A model generated the notes under the pieces. It was not told the DNA's origin. It worked only from the letters and a program-made list of their open reading frames with translations, and ran no database searches. A stretch of 64,000 nt of DNA from Malurus cyaneus samueli (taxonomy: Eukaryota; Chordata; Aves; Passeriformes; Maluridae): NCBI GenBank assembly GCA_009741485.1, contig CM019216.1, forward strand, positions 48,899,248 to 48,963,247, read 5' to 3'. Below, piece by piece: positions 1-12,600 of the stretch; within the stretch, counting starts at the first letter, position 1; each line of letters begins with the position of its first letter. A program made the translations under genes and the position numbers.

Positions 1-3000
1 GCTGGATTCATAGTAGTGTCAGGACTTGATGTGCCTACCCACAGTAAAATCAGACTTTGAGCTTGATTTTTCTTGCCTACATTTATATGCCGTTAATAGA
101 AAGGAATACTTTCTTGGCAATACTATAAAATTAGGCGCCAATAGCTAATACAAATATACACTATTTCAATTCTTCTAGATATTCTAGATTATAAATCCAC
201 CCTCTAGTTCTATTAGAACAATGTTACCTCATTAAAACTTCTGTGAATGTCATTGTTTGAACTTGTTTCTCATTTAATGTGATATTTCACTGGACAGTTG
301 AGGAACTAAAGATAGGCATTTTTGTGAAAGCATGCAGATTTGTTAAAACTTGCATTTAGTCTATGAGAATTCATTCAGTTCATGACTTGATTCTTCATCT
401 CAATGGCCAAAATGGAAACTAAGGTTATGTGGTTTCAAAATTTTGACCTCTTGTTGCTGTTGTTTTTCTTACTTTATAGCTGAGAAGGAAAGCATGGACA
501 TGCTTTTCCTTTGAGCTTCAGTCAGAACAGGAATGTTAAAACAGGGCTGTGTAACCCCTAACCACCAAGATATTGGGAATTCTGGGGCAGTTTGAAGCAA
601 ATAAACTTTCATGGGGACAGAAAGGACAAGTCAGATTGACTTGTTCAAAGGTGAATGAGTGCCCTCTCCAGGAAATTAGGATGTTCAAAATGCTCCTCAT
701 ATGCAAATAGAGGGCCCAAACTATGGGCCATATGCCATCATTTTCTTCTCTGACTGGTTTGCTTTTCGTTGGTGGGTTGTTCTGGGGTTTTTTTTTATGG
801 AATTTTTTTTTAATGTGCTTTTTGAATCTAATCCAGAAAAACAAAACACTTAGTTTTGGAAATGTTGAAATGAACTGTTTTGAAATTTCTGCATTTCTTT
901 CTTATTAATCAGAAACTTTTTTTTTCTGTCCTGAATTTAGTTATAATTTACAAACATCTTCAGTTCAAAAAAAGCTACCATTTTTGGTGAATAAGAGCAA
1001 GGTGTGAGTACAAGAGTCCTTCCCAATCTTTTCCACAGCCTCACTCCAGCCATACCATATATTCTTGCCATATAGCACAACTGCTACAGTACAAGTGGCA
1101 TCTCACCCTGGCCAGAAAAAGAGAAGAGTTCCTTGCATATTTCAGATATTCAGGTGAAATCAGTAGCTCTTTGCTCTGCAGGGCCTCTGGAATAGCTCCT
1201 GATTCAGGAGGATTTTCAACTCAGTGAGGATTAGAAACTTTTTAAGAGGGCTGAAACCTTTCTACTGTGCCTGAAATGCCATCAGAAGGCATCCGAAGGG
1301 AGAAGGCTTAATTTTTTCTGACTCTGGGTGACTTAAAAGTTCTTTATTTCCTTGTGCGGGGTCTGTTTGTGAAACAGGCAACAACCTGCTGTGTGCCTTG
1401 TATGGGGAAATTTAAAGAGGCTTAGTGAGTTGCTGAGCTGCTTGAACAGTCCTGCAGGGAAAACTGTACTGAAGAAGGTATGGGTGTTGTGATTTTTTCC
1501 ACTCATTCTGTGAACACAGAGGGTATGATGCTAGAAGGGTGTCTGCAAATCCCACTAAATGAGGAGCCATCAGATCTTTTCCATGGAAGGCTGGGCTGTA
1601 GCTCTGTCACAGCCTCTTGTGAATGGGGGAAGGATTGTGACCCTGAGTTTTTAACCCTGTGCCTGCAATGGCTCCAAGGAAGACAAGCTTTTTCAGCCCT
1701 GCAAGCACTATGGCTTCTTCCAAATGCCACATCTGATTCAGCTGAGCTGGTGGAAGAGACTTGTCTTTTTTCAGGGTGCAAGCAGCTGTGGTGTCAATTC
1801 CTCTGCGGGAACAGTGGCAGGACAGGCAGAGCTAACCCTCAGGGCTTGCACCCGGCTGTGTTGCAGCTTACCAGATCAGCTTACCAGCTGGACTATGCAT
1901 TGCTCAAAGCCTCACTGTAGACAGATTTTTCCCTTTATTTTTGCGGAAATTTGTTTTAAAATGTATTTGCTCTCAAGTTAAGACTTTGTCTGCCAAGTTT
2001 CACCCAGAAAACATTTTTGCAGCCAAGTTGTAAACCCCTCCAAGTAAGGGTACACAGAGTAGCAATGAAGAGAGCCTAAAGCATAATGGCACCAGTTAGC
2101 TCCCTGAGAATGCCACCTTTATAATCTGTTATCTTCCTTTGCCAGCTTCAGTTTGACATTTCATGAGAGCTGGGCTGGGCAATTAATTTTAAGCTTAGTT
2201 TTGGACTTAGTTATCAAAATAGGACAGTAAAGTTCTCAAACATTCTGTATGTTCTTGGAAAACATTGCAGAAACACAAATATTTCACTTGGACTGAAAGG
2301 AGATATAAATCTCACATAGAATGCCTGTCAGCAAATTTAGCTAATATGTTAATTGTCTGAGGAGTGGACTGATGGGATATCCTATCTTAAGACCTTAATG
2401 TGGAAAAATCCGCATCTGCCTTATACTGTGAACATCACATTAGCAAGATTCATATGCCCACTGAAACGTTTGTCTAATCACATAAATAGTTTTGGTATTT
2501 ATTTATTTTTAAAGCACCATTTTGCCTTCTTTATCTGCTAGTTTGGCCACAGAGTATTCAGAAACTGAACACTGACTGAGGTTAACATGGGGACCATTAA
2601 ATATTTTTGAGCATATTGTTTTAATTGATGATAGCTTGCTAGCAGAAGCAGTATTTATCTAGAGATTACAGCACCAGTCCTAAGGCACGGAGATTTCTGC
2701 AGTCCTGTTTCAACGGATTACACAAATGCATCCCAAGGGATGTAATGATCAGTGCTTAATAAGCCCATGCTGGTGTAGCTGGAAGTCAGGACTCCACGAA
2801 AGGCTGTGGGACAGGCAGCACGTGCAGGATTGCTCCAGGGAGATGCTCTTTCTCTTGCTGGGTTCACACAGCCATGTCCAGCCACACAGCTCTGCTCTCC
2901 CAGTGCTGCAGAGCTGGCTGTGCTTCCATCCCTGAGAACTGACCTGAGATACACGTGAGGAGAACACAATTAACCTTCAAACCATGTGCAAGGGAACAGC

Positions 3001-3202
3001 AGGGCCCACGACAGACCCTGCTGGCTGTGTGTCTATCAGAATGTGACTTAGGGCAATGCAACAATAAAGGATGCATTTTTTAAATTCTGCAGTGGTGTCA
3101 GCATGGGACTCAGCAGGGACCGGGGACAAGATGCCTGGGAGCTGAAGAGCTAGCTATACTGTTAGCAGTGAACCGTGTTTTTCAGTCACTTCATGTCCAT
3201 TT
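1..3202. other. Non-coding stretch, no gene recognised
   Basis: AT-rich sequence with scattered stops in all frames. Short T runs lie near 789-812. The open frame at 1480-1920 (146 codons, plus strand) has no recognisable domain, and other frames across it are also open, so I treat it as chance. A GC-richer patch at about 2780-2960 has no family I can name. Confidence 0.6.
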
Positions 3203-3345
3203 CACAGAAGCACAGAAAATTTTGAGTTGGAAAAGCCCCGCAAGGATCATGGAAACCGACTCTAAGAGAGTGGCCCATACAGGGATCAAACCCATGCAAC
3301 CTTAGTGCAATTAGCACCATGCTCAACCAACAAAGCAAAGGCATT
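3203..3345 (-). mobile_element. tRNA-Ile-derived SINE with CR1-like tail (passerine SINE type)
   Basis: On the minus strand this reads as a decayed tRNA-Ile (AAU) head followed by a short body and a CR1-type tail. The tRNA part is about 3271-3345. It keeps the end complement TGGCCCATAC, an internal B-box reading GGTTTGATCC (3281-3292 region; GGTTCGATCC in the tRNA, so one CpG-to-TpG change) and the anticodon complement ATT at about 3310-3312. The A-box side (about 3325-3345) is badly decayed, so the copy is neither a working tRNA gene nor an active SINE. The tail at 3203-3220 has two degenerate 8-mer units of the CACAGAAT type, the reverse complement of the CR1 3' repeat. A tRNA-Ile head joined to a CR1 tail is what I recall for the zebra finch TguSINE1 family, which would use CR1 enzymes for retrotransposition. 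The family name is from memory; the two-part structure is seen directly. Confidence 0.78.
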
Positions 3346-6300
3346 CTGGCTAAAATGTGTAAATTTTAAACTTTTCAAGATACAGTCAGCAGAAAATATG
3401 GAAAGAATGCCATGCCCCTACCATGCCCAGTACTTCAGGGGCAAAGGCGTCTTGAGTTACAGGAATTCCCAGAAGGTATCTTGTTTGCATCTCTTTCCCT
3501 TCAAAGACTGTGCAGCAAAGAGTGTTGGGAGAAAAAAATGCCCAGGATGAGTCTGCTGTCTTTGTACACTCCTCACATATAATTGTGTTTTTCCTGTGAT
3601 TTCTTCTGATGGAGAGCAGCCCTCACACAAAGTTCAGATTTCTCTCAAAACATTGTGGAGATGACCACTTTGCTTAAGAGATGGTGCTCACAACTCATTA
3701 ACAGCATAGAAAGAAAGATAACCTAAACATAACAGTGGTACAATTCTCTCTTGCTGTGAGGTTTTTAGGTCACTGGTGCCAAGCAAACATGGCCAAACTC
3801 CACTCTCTTTGCCCTTAGTCAGTCTCACTGATTTTACAGCAATATTTTCCTAACTGAAATTGTTACAGTAGCCATTCCTCTTGCTGGCTTCAACATTGCT
3901 GTTAGCTTCTCTTAAACTTGTCTTTTCACGAAAACTGACTGCACACCTGAAGAAGAACCTGGAAATAAAATGTAGGAAGTCTCGAAGCCATAGGATTATT
4001 ATTGCACTGGATATTTTGCACAGCTGTGGTTTAGCTATTGACTGGACAATTCCTTGTAACATCCATTTTAATAGCAGGAAAAAAGGGCTAGATGTAGCAC
4101 TACAGACTTTGAGAGTTTTTTTTTTTTTGCTCTTTGGACATAAGCTATAGTAATATTATTACGATAGGGTTTTCTTTTACAGCTCCATGAAATTTGAAAG
4201 ATTTGTCCATATCTCAGAAAGAATCCTCTTATCTGACCAACCTTACAAATGTCTCTAAGCTTAGTTAACACTAAGAAATTTTCTCAAAGTCAGAAGGTTT
4301 TGTATGAGCATACATAGAATGTATTTTCAATAGTTTTTGCATTTATAAATTAAAGAATTTTTTCAATAATAAAATTGGTGTACTTCAGTGAGAAACAGAG
4401 AACTCTACATCTGAAAAACAGACATCTCTACAAGCCACTGTGGAAACCATTCTTGTGTTAGATTGTCAGGGAAATTTCCTTCAACTGTGGTGGAAAATTC
4501 TTCGGTTGTGTCTCGGATTAATATTTTCAGTATAGAAAGATAACACATTCTGAAAATTTTAGGTTTTGTTTCGTTTATGTGAAGAAAGCAATATAGGTTT
4601 GTATATAAGACTTGCAGCCTAATTAGAATTAGTATTAAAATAAATGTAGATGTCCTGCAGGACTGCCACGTGTATTGTATCTATTTCTTCTAAGCAGCCA
4701 CCGCAACTACCAGAGCAGACAGTAGATGTCAAATCCTTTTGTTGCTGCTTTTCTTTCCAGAACAATAATAGCAATGCGGAAACAGCACATGGTTTTTCTA
4801 AAGTTATATTAGACATATCTGATCTTCATGTTTGCAGTAATCTGACTTTGGCAGGCTTTTTAAAGACGGGTTAGGGAGTATTACATTAGACAGTGGTGCT
4901 AGGCAGCCAAACTTATGATATTTTGCAGTTCCAGAAAAGAAAGTTCAACACAGCCATGATCTGAACAGAACAGATATTGTATATTAAAACAGGCTGGAAA
5001 ACCTAAGAGAGAAACATCCAAATGCTGCCCAACTGAATGACTGCATTGGCAGCTTGCATGGAGCTGAAGATCTAAATCAGATATGCAGAAAATGGGGAGA
5101 TTGTAATCCCTTTAATAAGGGAAGTATGCCCTGTGGGGGACTACTCCTCCCAGCATGCAACTGCAAAATGTCATAGATCTCAGCCGCCCTTGAGCGTTAC
5201 GCCTGAAAAGCATGCAAAATTGCTTTGACACAAATAATCCTATATACAAAGTGGAGGCCATTGCCTCAGATGCTGCTGGAAAACAAATCTCCCCTCCCTG
5301 TCCAAAAGAGATGGCAGAGTTGTGAAATTGCACTGACAAATGTTTTTGTCTAGTTGCTAACCATTTATAAAGCTATTTTGAACTCATCATTTTTATTTAT
5401 GGTTCTCTGTAGGAGAAATTTTTTGCAAAGGTACTGACATTAGTCAGTAGAGAAAGTAGATTTTTTTTTTTATGGGGACATCATTGCAGAAAATAGTATA
5501 TTCTAAAAACAAAGACAGATAAAGCGACACTTTAAAATGGAAAAAAGGCAATGTTTCTAAATAATAAATTGAAAATTGAGGGATGATTCAACAAATACAA
5601 AATATTTAGGAGTATCACTTCACAAATTAAACTAAAATCGGTCAAAATTGCAAGAAAATTTTGAGCTATATATCATCCTTGGCTAAAATACCATGCTGAT
5701 GTCACCTTTCCATGCACAGACACTGAGTTAATGTAGTTAGAGATGTGTCAGGCAGTAATGGGCTTCTCCAGATGCGTGACTGTGAACACACCTTTTTAGA
5801 GGAAGAGATTTTAACTCCACTTTGATACTGAAAATAAGTTTCCTGATTGCTGTTTAGCTGCTCTGCATCAAGTAAGTGAATGCACACGCATATTCCCAGA
5901 TAAAATCTATAGTGAGGTTGAGAACACACATAGCAGTGATTTGGCATGAAATCCTTTTATGAGGCTGTTGTGGTATTCCTAAAACAAACATTGTAAGATC
6001 AGAAAATCTTATAAGATAAAAAAAATAAATAGAAACATATATATTTTCACATGAAAAGCCACAAAACAACCTTACCTCTGCCTCAACACAATAAGATGTA
6101 TTAAGTACGTAAAAAGCATCTTATTAATTATAATCTGATCAAAGATCAGAACAAAGGATTCTACTTCTTTCTTTCCTGTGTGTCTGGAAAATTAAGTTTG
6201 CCTTTCTAGATGTCCTCACATAAAATAGACACAATCATATTAATTCTAAACTATTTCCGTAAACTGCTTGAGATAATAATGCTATTTTCTTTAATTAATT

Positions 6301-6559
6301 CTTGCAATAACTCTAAAATATTTTACATTTTCTTTTACCAAAAAGAATAAAAGACCGTAAATACAACATGGCTCTATTTGCCCTCCAGATCTTCTTTTTG
6401 CTGAGGAGCTTATTTTAAAATATCTGTATTGGCACTTCGTAGGAGAACACTAGAGAAGGATTTTTCGCAGAGGGTTGCAATGTCTAATTTCATATTATTT
6501 TGACAAGCAGTGCTTTTGACTTCTTTATCAGCTATTTATTTACTTTTTCAGGCTTCTTT
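3346..6559. other. Non-coding stretch, no gene recognised
   Basis: AT-rich DNA with short homopolymers (T runs near 4119-4129 and 5461-5471). Open frames are all under 90 codons and overlap each other on both strands. No repeat family or regulatory element could be assigned. Confidence 0.55.
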
Positions 6560-7010
6560 GAAGAAGGCAGCAATCAGCAGGTTTGGCTTCAGGTTGGAGT
6601 GCTGCCAACATTTCCAGAGCCAGCTCCCTGCCTCTTGCAGGTCCCCTGTGCACCCACACACCTCACAGCTTCCCCTGGCAGGTTTTTCCCCATTTCTGCA
6701 CTCCATCTCCTGCCAGCCCTTCAGAGCAGAGCTGTCTGAAGATTGCTTCCTCTGCTCGCTGCTTTGTTAGCACGCAGAGGAAAGCTGTGGTCGGGGCTGA
6801 AAGAAACCCTTGGAACAGGTTTCCAAAAACAAGGGAATAAAGCCTCTCTCTGCTGAAATGGCTGCCAGCTGAGGAATTTCCTGAGGAATGACAAGGACAG
6901 CCACTGCAGCAGCTCCTCGGGTATTGCCTCTGCAGGCAACACTGCCAGCTCTGTTGGTGAGGGAAGTTCACGGGGGCTGCTCCGTGACTGGGACAGGTTT
7001 GGCTCCAGTG
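6560..7010. other. GC-richer patch of unknown origin
   Basis: A block clearly richer in G and C than its flanks, with several overlapping open frames on both strands (6500-6971). None shows a domain I recognise. Overlapping frames in several phases are typical of a stop-poor GC-rich patch and not of a gene. It could be an old repeat fragment or an ancient exon; I cannot tell which. Confidence 0.35.
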
Positions 7011-9550
7011 CTGTGCTGGGTTTATTTTTGGAAAAGTGACTCTATGGGCAGAAAACTTTTATAACTGTCAAGACAGGCCATAGATGAGCCTTTAGTCAAC
7101 AAACCTTCCCATTTGAGAAAAAAAAAATCACCCTGAGCCATTGTACAGTAGGTCCTGTGGTGCTGAGTGCTTGCAGTCCTCCTGGGTTTTACTGATGTTC
7201 ATGGGTGATAAGAAGGATTTTGGAAATATAAAAATGGAAAACTGATCTTCAAAATGTCATTTTTAGGTTACCTGATCTATAATTATGCCTTTCTTTTTGA
7301 ATGCAGGAACTGATCAGCCTTTCTCTCTTTGGACATTATGTGAACAAAAACCTTTAGTGGCCACTTCAGGCAGAGCAGATGTGCTCAAGACAGCCACACT
7401 ATTGATGGGACATTCCACATTATAGACAGACATCTCTGCTGGTGGTTCTAGATGGAATATAAAGTTACAGGTAAATTTTTGTTATAAATACCCTTTCAAG
7501 CAGCCCATAATTCCACCTTTACTGAGAAAACCCATGGCAAGATTTACTTTCTCTGTCTTCTGTATCATCTAAAGACTTTAAATACTTTTCTCTGATACAT
7601 ACCTGTAATCCTATGAAAGCCTCTACTCAGATGCTGTGAAGTTCAGTTGTATGTCTCTTCTTCACCCTCATGTTCTCAGGATGTTGTACAGTAAATGTCT
7701 TTGAAGGTACAGAAGATCACAGCTCTGAGAAAAAAAGATTGTTGGGTCCTATCAAAATTGTAAAGATACAGAGATGTATTTTCAAGAGGAGCCTAATTTT
7801 TAGCTGGCTGTCAAACTTTCGGCTATATCTCTGATGATACTGAGTCCAGCATTAAACACAACAGATATGTCTATTTTAATCTAAAAAAGGCAAAAATAAA
7901 TGTGATACGAGTATCTCAGTACACCAAATCATTGTTACACTGAGCTGGAGAAGGACTGAAGGGATTCTTTGTGCATTTATGTCACTTAGGGTAAATCCCT
8001 CACTATAATTGATCAATTCATTTTGTTTAAAATCAGTACAGTCTGAGTTTCCAGTGAAGTGCTAAGTACCAGCCATTTGCTGAAGCACTCAGAAATGGAG
8101 GGGCATGCAGCACAAGACAGCTGTGGTTTGTGTATTGTTCCAGAATAAGGGTGCTTTCTTGAGAGGGAGCCATAACAGAATCGCATGAAAGTTGATCCAT
8201 ACTGTAAATATTAAATACATTGGTCATGGAAAGAAAATGTTAAATGTTTTACCATGGTTCAGTGCAGAGCCTTCCACATGGAAGGTAGCTGAGAGAACAT
8301 TCAAACATGTTCTTCCTTCAGATACAGAAAAGAGTGACTGAAACAGACCTTTGTGGAACAGCTTTTGGGTTTAAAAACGGGGTGAAATCACAATAGCAAA
8401 TGTAATGACTACATTCCCTTTGACTTTAATGGATGAAATTTTATCTCAAGCAAAGTAGTCAGATAATCAACAACTTACCTCACTGATCTGCAAAAGGAAG
8501 AATAAATGTTCCCCCATATATCATTATTAGCAAACTGAAAAGCTGCACCACGTTTTCAGGTAAAGCTCTGAAGTAGTTATCCTTTTGATAGCACTGAAGG
8601 CAAATTTCTCTTTCCACAGCAATAAAACAGAAATGTTGCCAGTACAACCTTTCCTGCTTATGGAGATAATAGTAATGAATGAAAGGACAATCATGACTAT
8701 ATAACAGTTTAAAATACAACTTTGTCTCTCTTGACATCTGCATAGACTAAATGAGTTGTTGAAGGATTTGAGCAGTTTTACAGAGTATATTAAGTTTCAG
8801 GACTTACACACAAAAAAATATTCATTTGGTTACATGTTGGAAATCAAGAGCCAACAATAACTTTGGGATTTATTAAAAGCAGGCCACTGTTTTAATGGGA
8901 AAATATTTTTATGCTGTGAGCAGTAATGACTTTTTTATAACTCTTGTAAAAACTCAAAGAAGAGCAGTGAAGATTCTTAGGACAGATGAATTTTGCTGCT
9001 CTTGAGTCAGTATCATAAAACGTTTGTTTTTAAATGGAGACAGCACCTGTTTCATTAGCTAGAAGGGAAACTAGAACCTTATTTACTATTTCAGTTGTGG
9101 AAAAAGGCTATAAAAACTAAAGATGAGCAGGTGTTAACTGATCCTCTGTGACACAATACTTGTGGGTATCCTGAAAGTGTCCGTTTCTAATAGAACTTTC
9201 ATCTACCTGGCAAGATTTCGATAATACAAAAAATTCCTGCTACAGATTGTATTTCGCTCAGTCTGTCACACTGTGCTAGGCTGCCATTGTCGTCCTTTTG
9301 TCTGGATTTCTCCTGATACAAAACAAAGTTTCTAGCCACACTGAGACAGGGCATTTAATGCATGGTTTTGTTCAGACAAATTGCCACACTCCCAGCGTGC
9401 CTGCAAACAAGTTCTCTTCCCATCCCGTTCAGTTGAGCTGGGTGATGCAGATTTGTGCCCACTACTAAACCACTCATTGAAAATACCCAGGCCATCACAA
9501 ACAGCTGAGAGTGGTCACTGCTCCTGGTTCCAAACACAGTTTTTCAAAAT
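7011..9550. other. Non-coding stretch, no gene recognised
   Basis: AT-rich DNA without convincing coding potential or repeats. A small perfect inverted repeat (7-bp arms, CCTTCCA/TGGAAGG) lies at about 8270-8285, too short to interpret. Confidence 0.55.
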
Positions 9551-9558
9551 GAAGGAAA

Positions 9559-9606
9559 GGAAAAGGAAAAGGAAAAGGAAAAGGAAAAGGAAAAGGAAAA
9601 GGAAAA
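9559..9606. repeat. (GGAAAA)n microsatellite, 8 units
   Basis: Eight perfect tandem copies of the hexamer GGAAAA, preceded by a less regular GGAAA lead-in at 9551-9558. It creates an artificial Lys-Arg repeat in an overlapping open frame (9381-9626), which I do not regard as a gene. Perfect units suggest the array is polymorphic in length. Confidence 0.95.
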
Positions 9607-12600
9607 TATTTTGGCAGAGGATTTGATGGCTGGCTGTTTTTATCTTAGCATCTTGAACTCAAGGCATTTTGTTTTCTCATTTCTATCAGAACTTTACCAT
9701 TCAGTACTGCAATATGTGCCTGTTGGGAGACAGTTGTTTCATTACTTTGCTTTCTGCTGCATGTGAAATTTAGACTGTAATGTGATAAGCTTCTGTTTAG
9801 CTTTTGCTGGATCCATTCCCCTGTTTTGTCCTCTGTCTACACTTTAATGGTAACATGGCTGGAGTAATGTGGTGTTCTGAAATTACAGAAAGTTACATTG
9901 TTGGTTTTTTTAATATTTGTTGGAAAGACATTGAACTTCAGAAAAAGCTGCAGTTGTGGTGAGAGCACTTAAAATAGAGCAGTGTCTGCTACAGCTTCTG
10001 CATGTGTGGGTGGTGTGGGTGGGAATTCCCCAGTAGCTGATGCTGTGTGCATCCCTGAGGTGTTAACTCCTTCTCACATGGTGACCACTGAATGTATCCT
10101 ATTCTCTACTGCAGCTTCCCCAGGCAAGTCTCCTTCTGCCAAATTACCACCTCCTTCAGTGTTTAAATATACCAATTTCTGCCACCCTCTCTTTCTCAGA
10201 GAATCTGTGTCTATGTCCATATGGATACAGTGTCCCAAATCTTTCCTTTCATGTGCAGTTCTTATGGACCATCACTTAAACTGTGGCAGATGTTTAACTC
10301 ACCTGAACCAACCAATCTTGTTTCACAGCCAAAGATTCATAATGGTTCATAATGATATACATCCATCTAACACTCATGGGAAACTCTCCTAATTTCTATT
10401 TCCTTTCTGTTTGTCTCTTCAGTGTCCTTTAAATCGGCTGTAAATGTTTTATCCAACATTTCTTTCATATTCCTGTATTTCTAAGGAGAAATATTGCAAT
10501 ATGCACTTGTAACTCCTTCTGTCTATCTGCAACTCATCAGGGTAAATATTTTACCTTTCCTTTAAGTTGCAGTGATGGGCTTCTCTCTTCTATCTGAATC
10601 AGCCATAAAAAAATTGCCTTTTTTTGGGAAGGGTAATTTTGGAACTCAGAATACTCTTTGTTGCTCCTTCTATTCCCTAAGGGTCGTAACAGGGTAAATT
10701 TATATCATCACTCCCCAGGCAAATAGTAAGTCAAGACCCTCTAAATTGATTCACCTCTTTCCATCTGACCACAAGTCACTGGCACATCAACAAATACGGT
10801 CAGGATAGATGGGAATTTGCAGAAAAAAAAAGCTATTCTTCCCAATAGCTGTTTATCCCTGTTCTTGCACCAGGGGATAAATGTGGGATGAAGTATGGTG
10901 TGTGCTTGTGAACAGCTCTTGCAAGGTAACTGATCTGAGCTTCCTCCATGGTGCTTTTTTTTATGTTTCTGCATTTTTAAGATACCACTGCTACTTTCCA
11001 GATGCAAACGGGGAAAAATAATTTGTTGTTTCAGATGCCAGAACTATTTCTTTAACAATAAGCATTTCTCTTCAGATTTCTACACAGACTTGATTTGTCT
11101 TCCTGTGGGAATGAATTTATACGTACCTGGAAAATGGATAACTTTTGTCCTTGCTATAATCTATTTCAAAATACCCAAAGAACGGGGTGCATTTTAGTCT
11201 GTCTGCTCATTGCTGCTGAACAGAGGAAGAACATGGATCTGGTGGCTGGGAGATGCTCCCTTGCTGTTTCCTCACTCAGAATTCATCTGGCTGAGAACAA
11301 ATATCAGGATCATTTTTTACAGTTACATTTTGGACATTTACTGTTGCAGACAAATGCTCTGTACGCATAATATCCCCAGGGACGTCATCTATATTCATTT
11401 CAGTGGAAGTTTTGGAACTCCCTCTGCATCTGTTTACCCATATACCCTGTGAGAAAATGCATTTTAATCATGCCATTGGGCTAGGGGCACTCTCAATGCA
11501 GTTACCTGCATCTAATCTTCCCCATGGCATATTAAAATTGCAAACTCACCTAATACTCCATTGTGCATTAAAATGTGTAAGTTAAACAATGTCTCTGTTT
11601 GTGTAGTTCATATAGAAATATGCTAAATGTTTTTTAGATTGCAAAGTCACAAGTACAAAAATTAGGGTAAATCAGTTTTTCTTAAATCTTTGTTACTCAA
11701 TGTATGGCTCCAGACAATTGTTACAGCTTTTAGCAGAAAGCCTGCATATCCTATGCAGAATAAATTAGCTCCTGGATATTATGCAGTTCTCATCATCTCG
11801 AACTTCAGAAACTGAGATGAGATAGCAGAATTATTATAATAAATATTATAATATTATGTTACAAAGAGAGAATCAAGATTTTTTTCTTCTTCTTCTATTT
11901 TTATTTCTTGTTATTTATTTTTTTTTTCTTCTTGCAACTAAGCAATATTAGAAAAGAGAGGGCCTCTCATTTTTTTTTTTTTACTCTAGTACACAATGGA
12001 ATACCTTCATCACAGTTTATTTTATATTAATTAGAGTGTATGCAGATACTCAGTCTACAGAGGAATTATAGCCAAGTGCAGTAGGAGCCTACTGATAAGT
12101 AGGCTGATAAGTAAATTTGCAGTTAACTCCCCTGTATTCTCACATGTTAATGCATTTGGAATTCTTAAGCTTAACATTAACTCTGTATTTTCTGAATTTA
12201 GCAAGCTAATTTAAGATAATTGCACCATCTATAAGATCACTTTTTTGTTTCTCATTTTATGTTACTGATTTTGTTTCTACCCATATATCTTCAAAAGAGA
12301 AAGTAGCTCATTTGTTCTTTTTGTTTAAACACATATATGCTAACATTAACACTTGACCCATGTCAAGATAGAGTTAAGGTAGACTGCAGAGATGAGTAAA
12401 TATAAGGCAAAACTATGTGCTTTGGGATCATGACATCTTTTCAATATTAGAAAAGAACTGCTGCCAGCACCTCCATGCTGATTCTCAAGGGAGAGGTGTG
12501 GAGAAACTTCTGGCTCTTGATTGAGTCCTCGGTTCAGTGAAAATTAAAACATTGAAGCCCACAAGGAAACTATTGCCAAAACCACAAAAATTGGACTTTT

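Noticed and set aside
3271..3345. Functional tRNA-Ile gene
   Set aside because: The A-box region and acceptor stem are decayed and the sequence is fused to a CR1-like tail, so it is a SINE head and not a tRNA gene.
9381..9626. Open frame ending in a Lys-Arg repeat (nuclear-localisation-like)
   Set aside because: The basic repeat is the (GGAAAA)n microsatellite; no other coding evidence.
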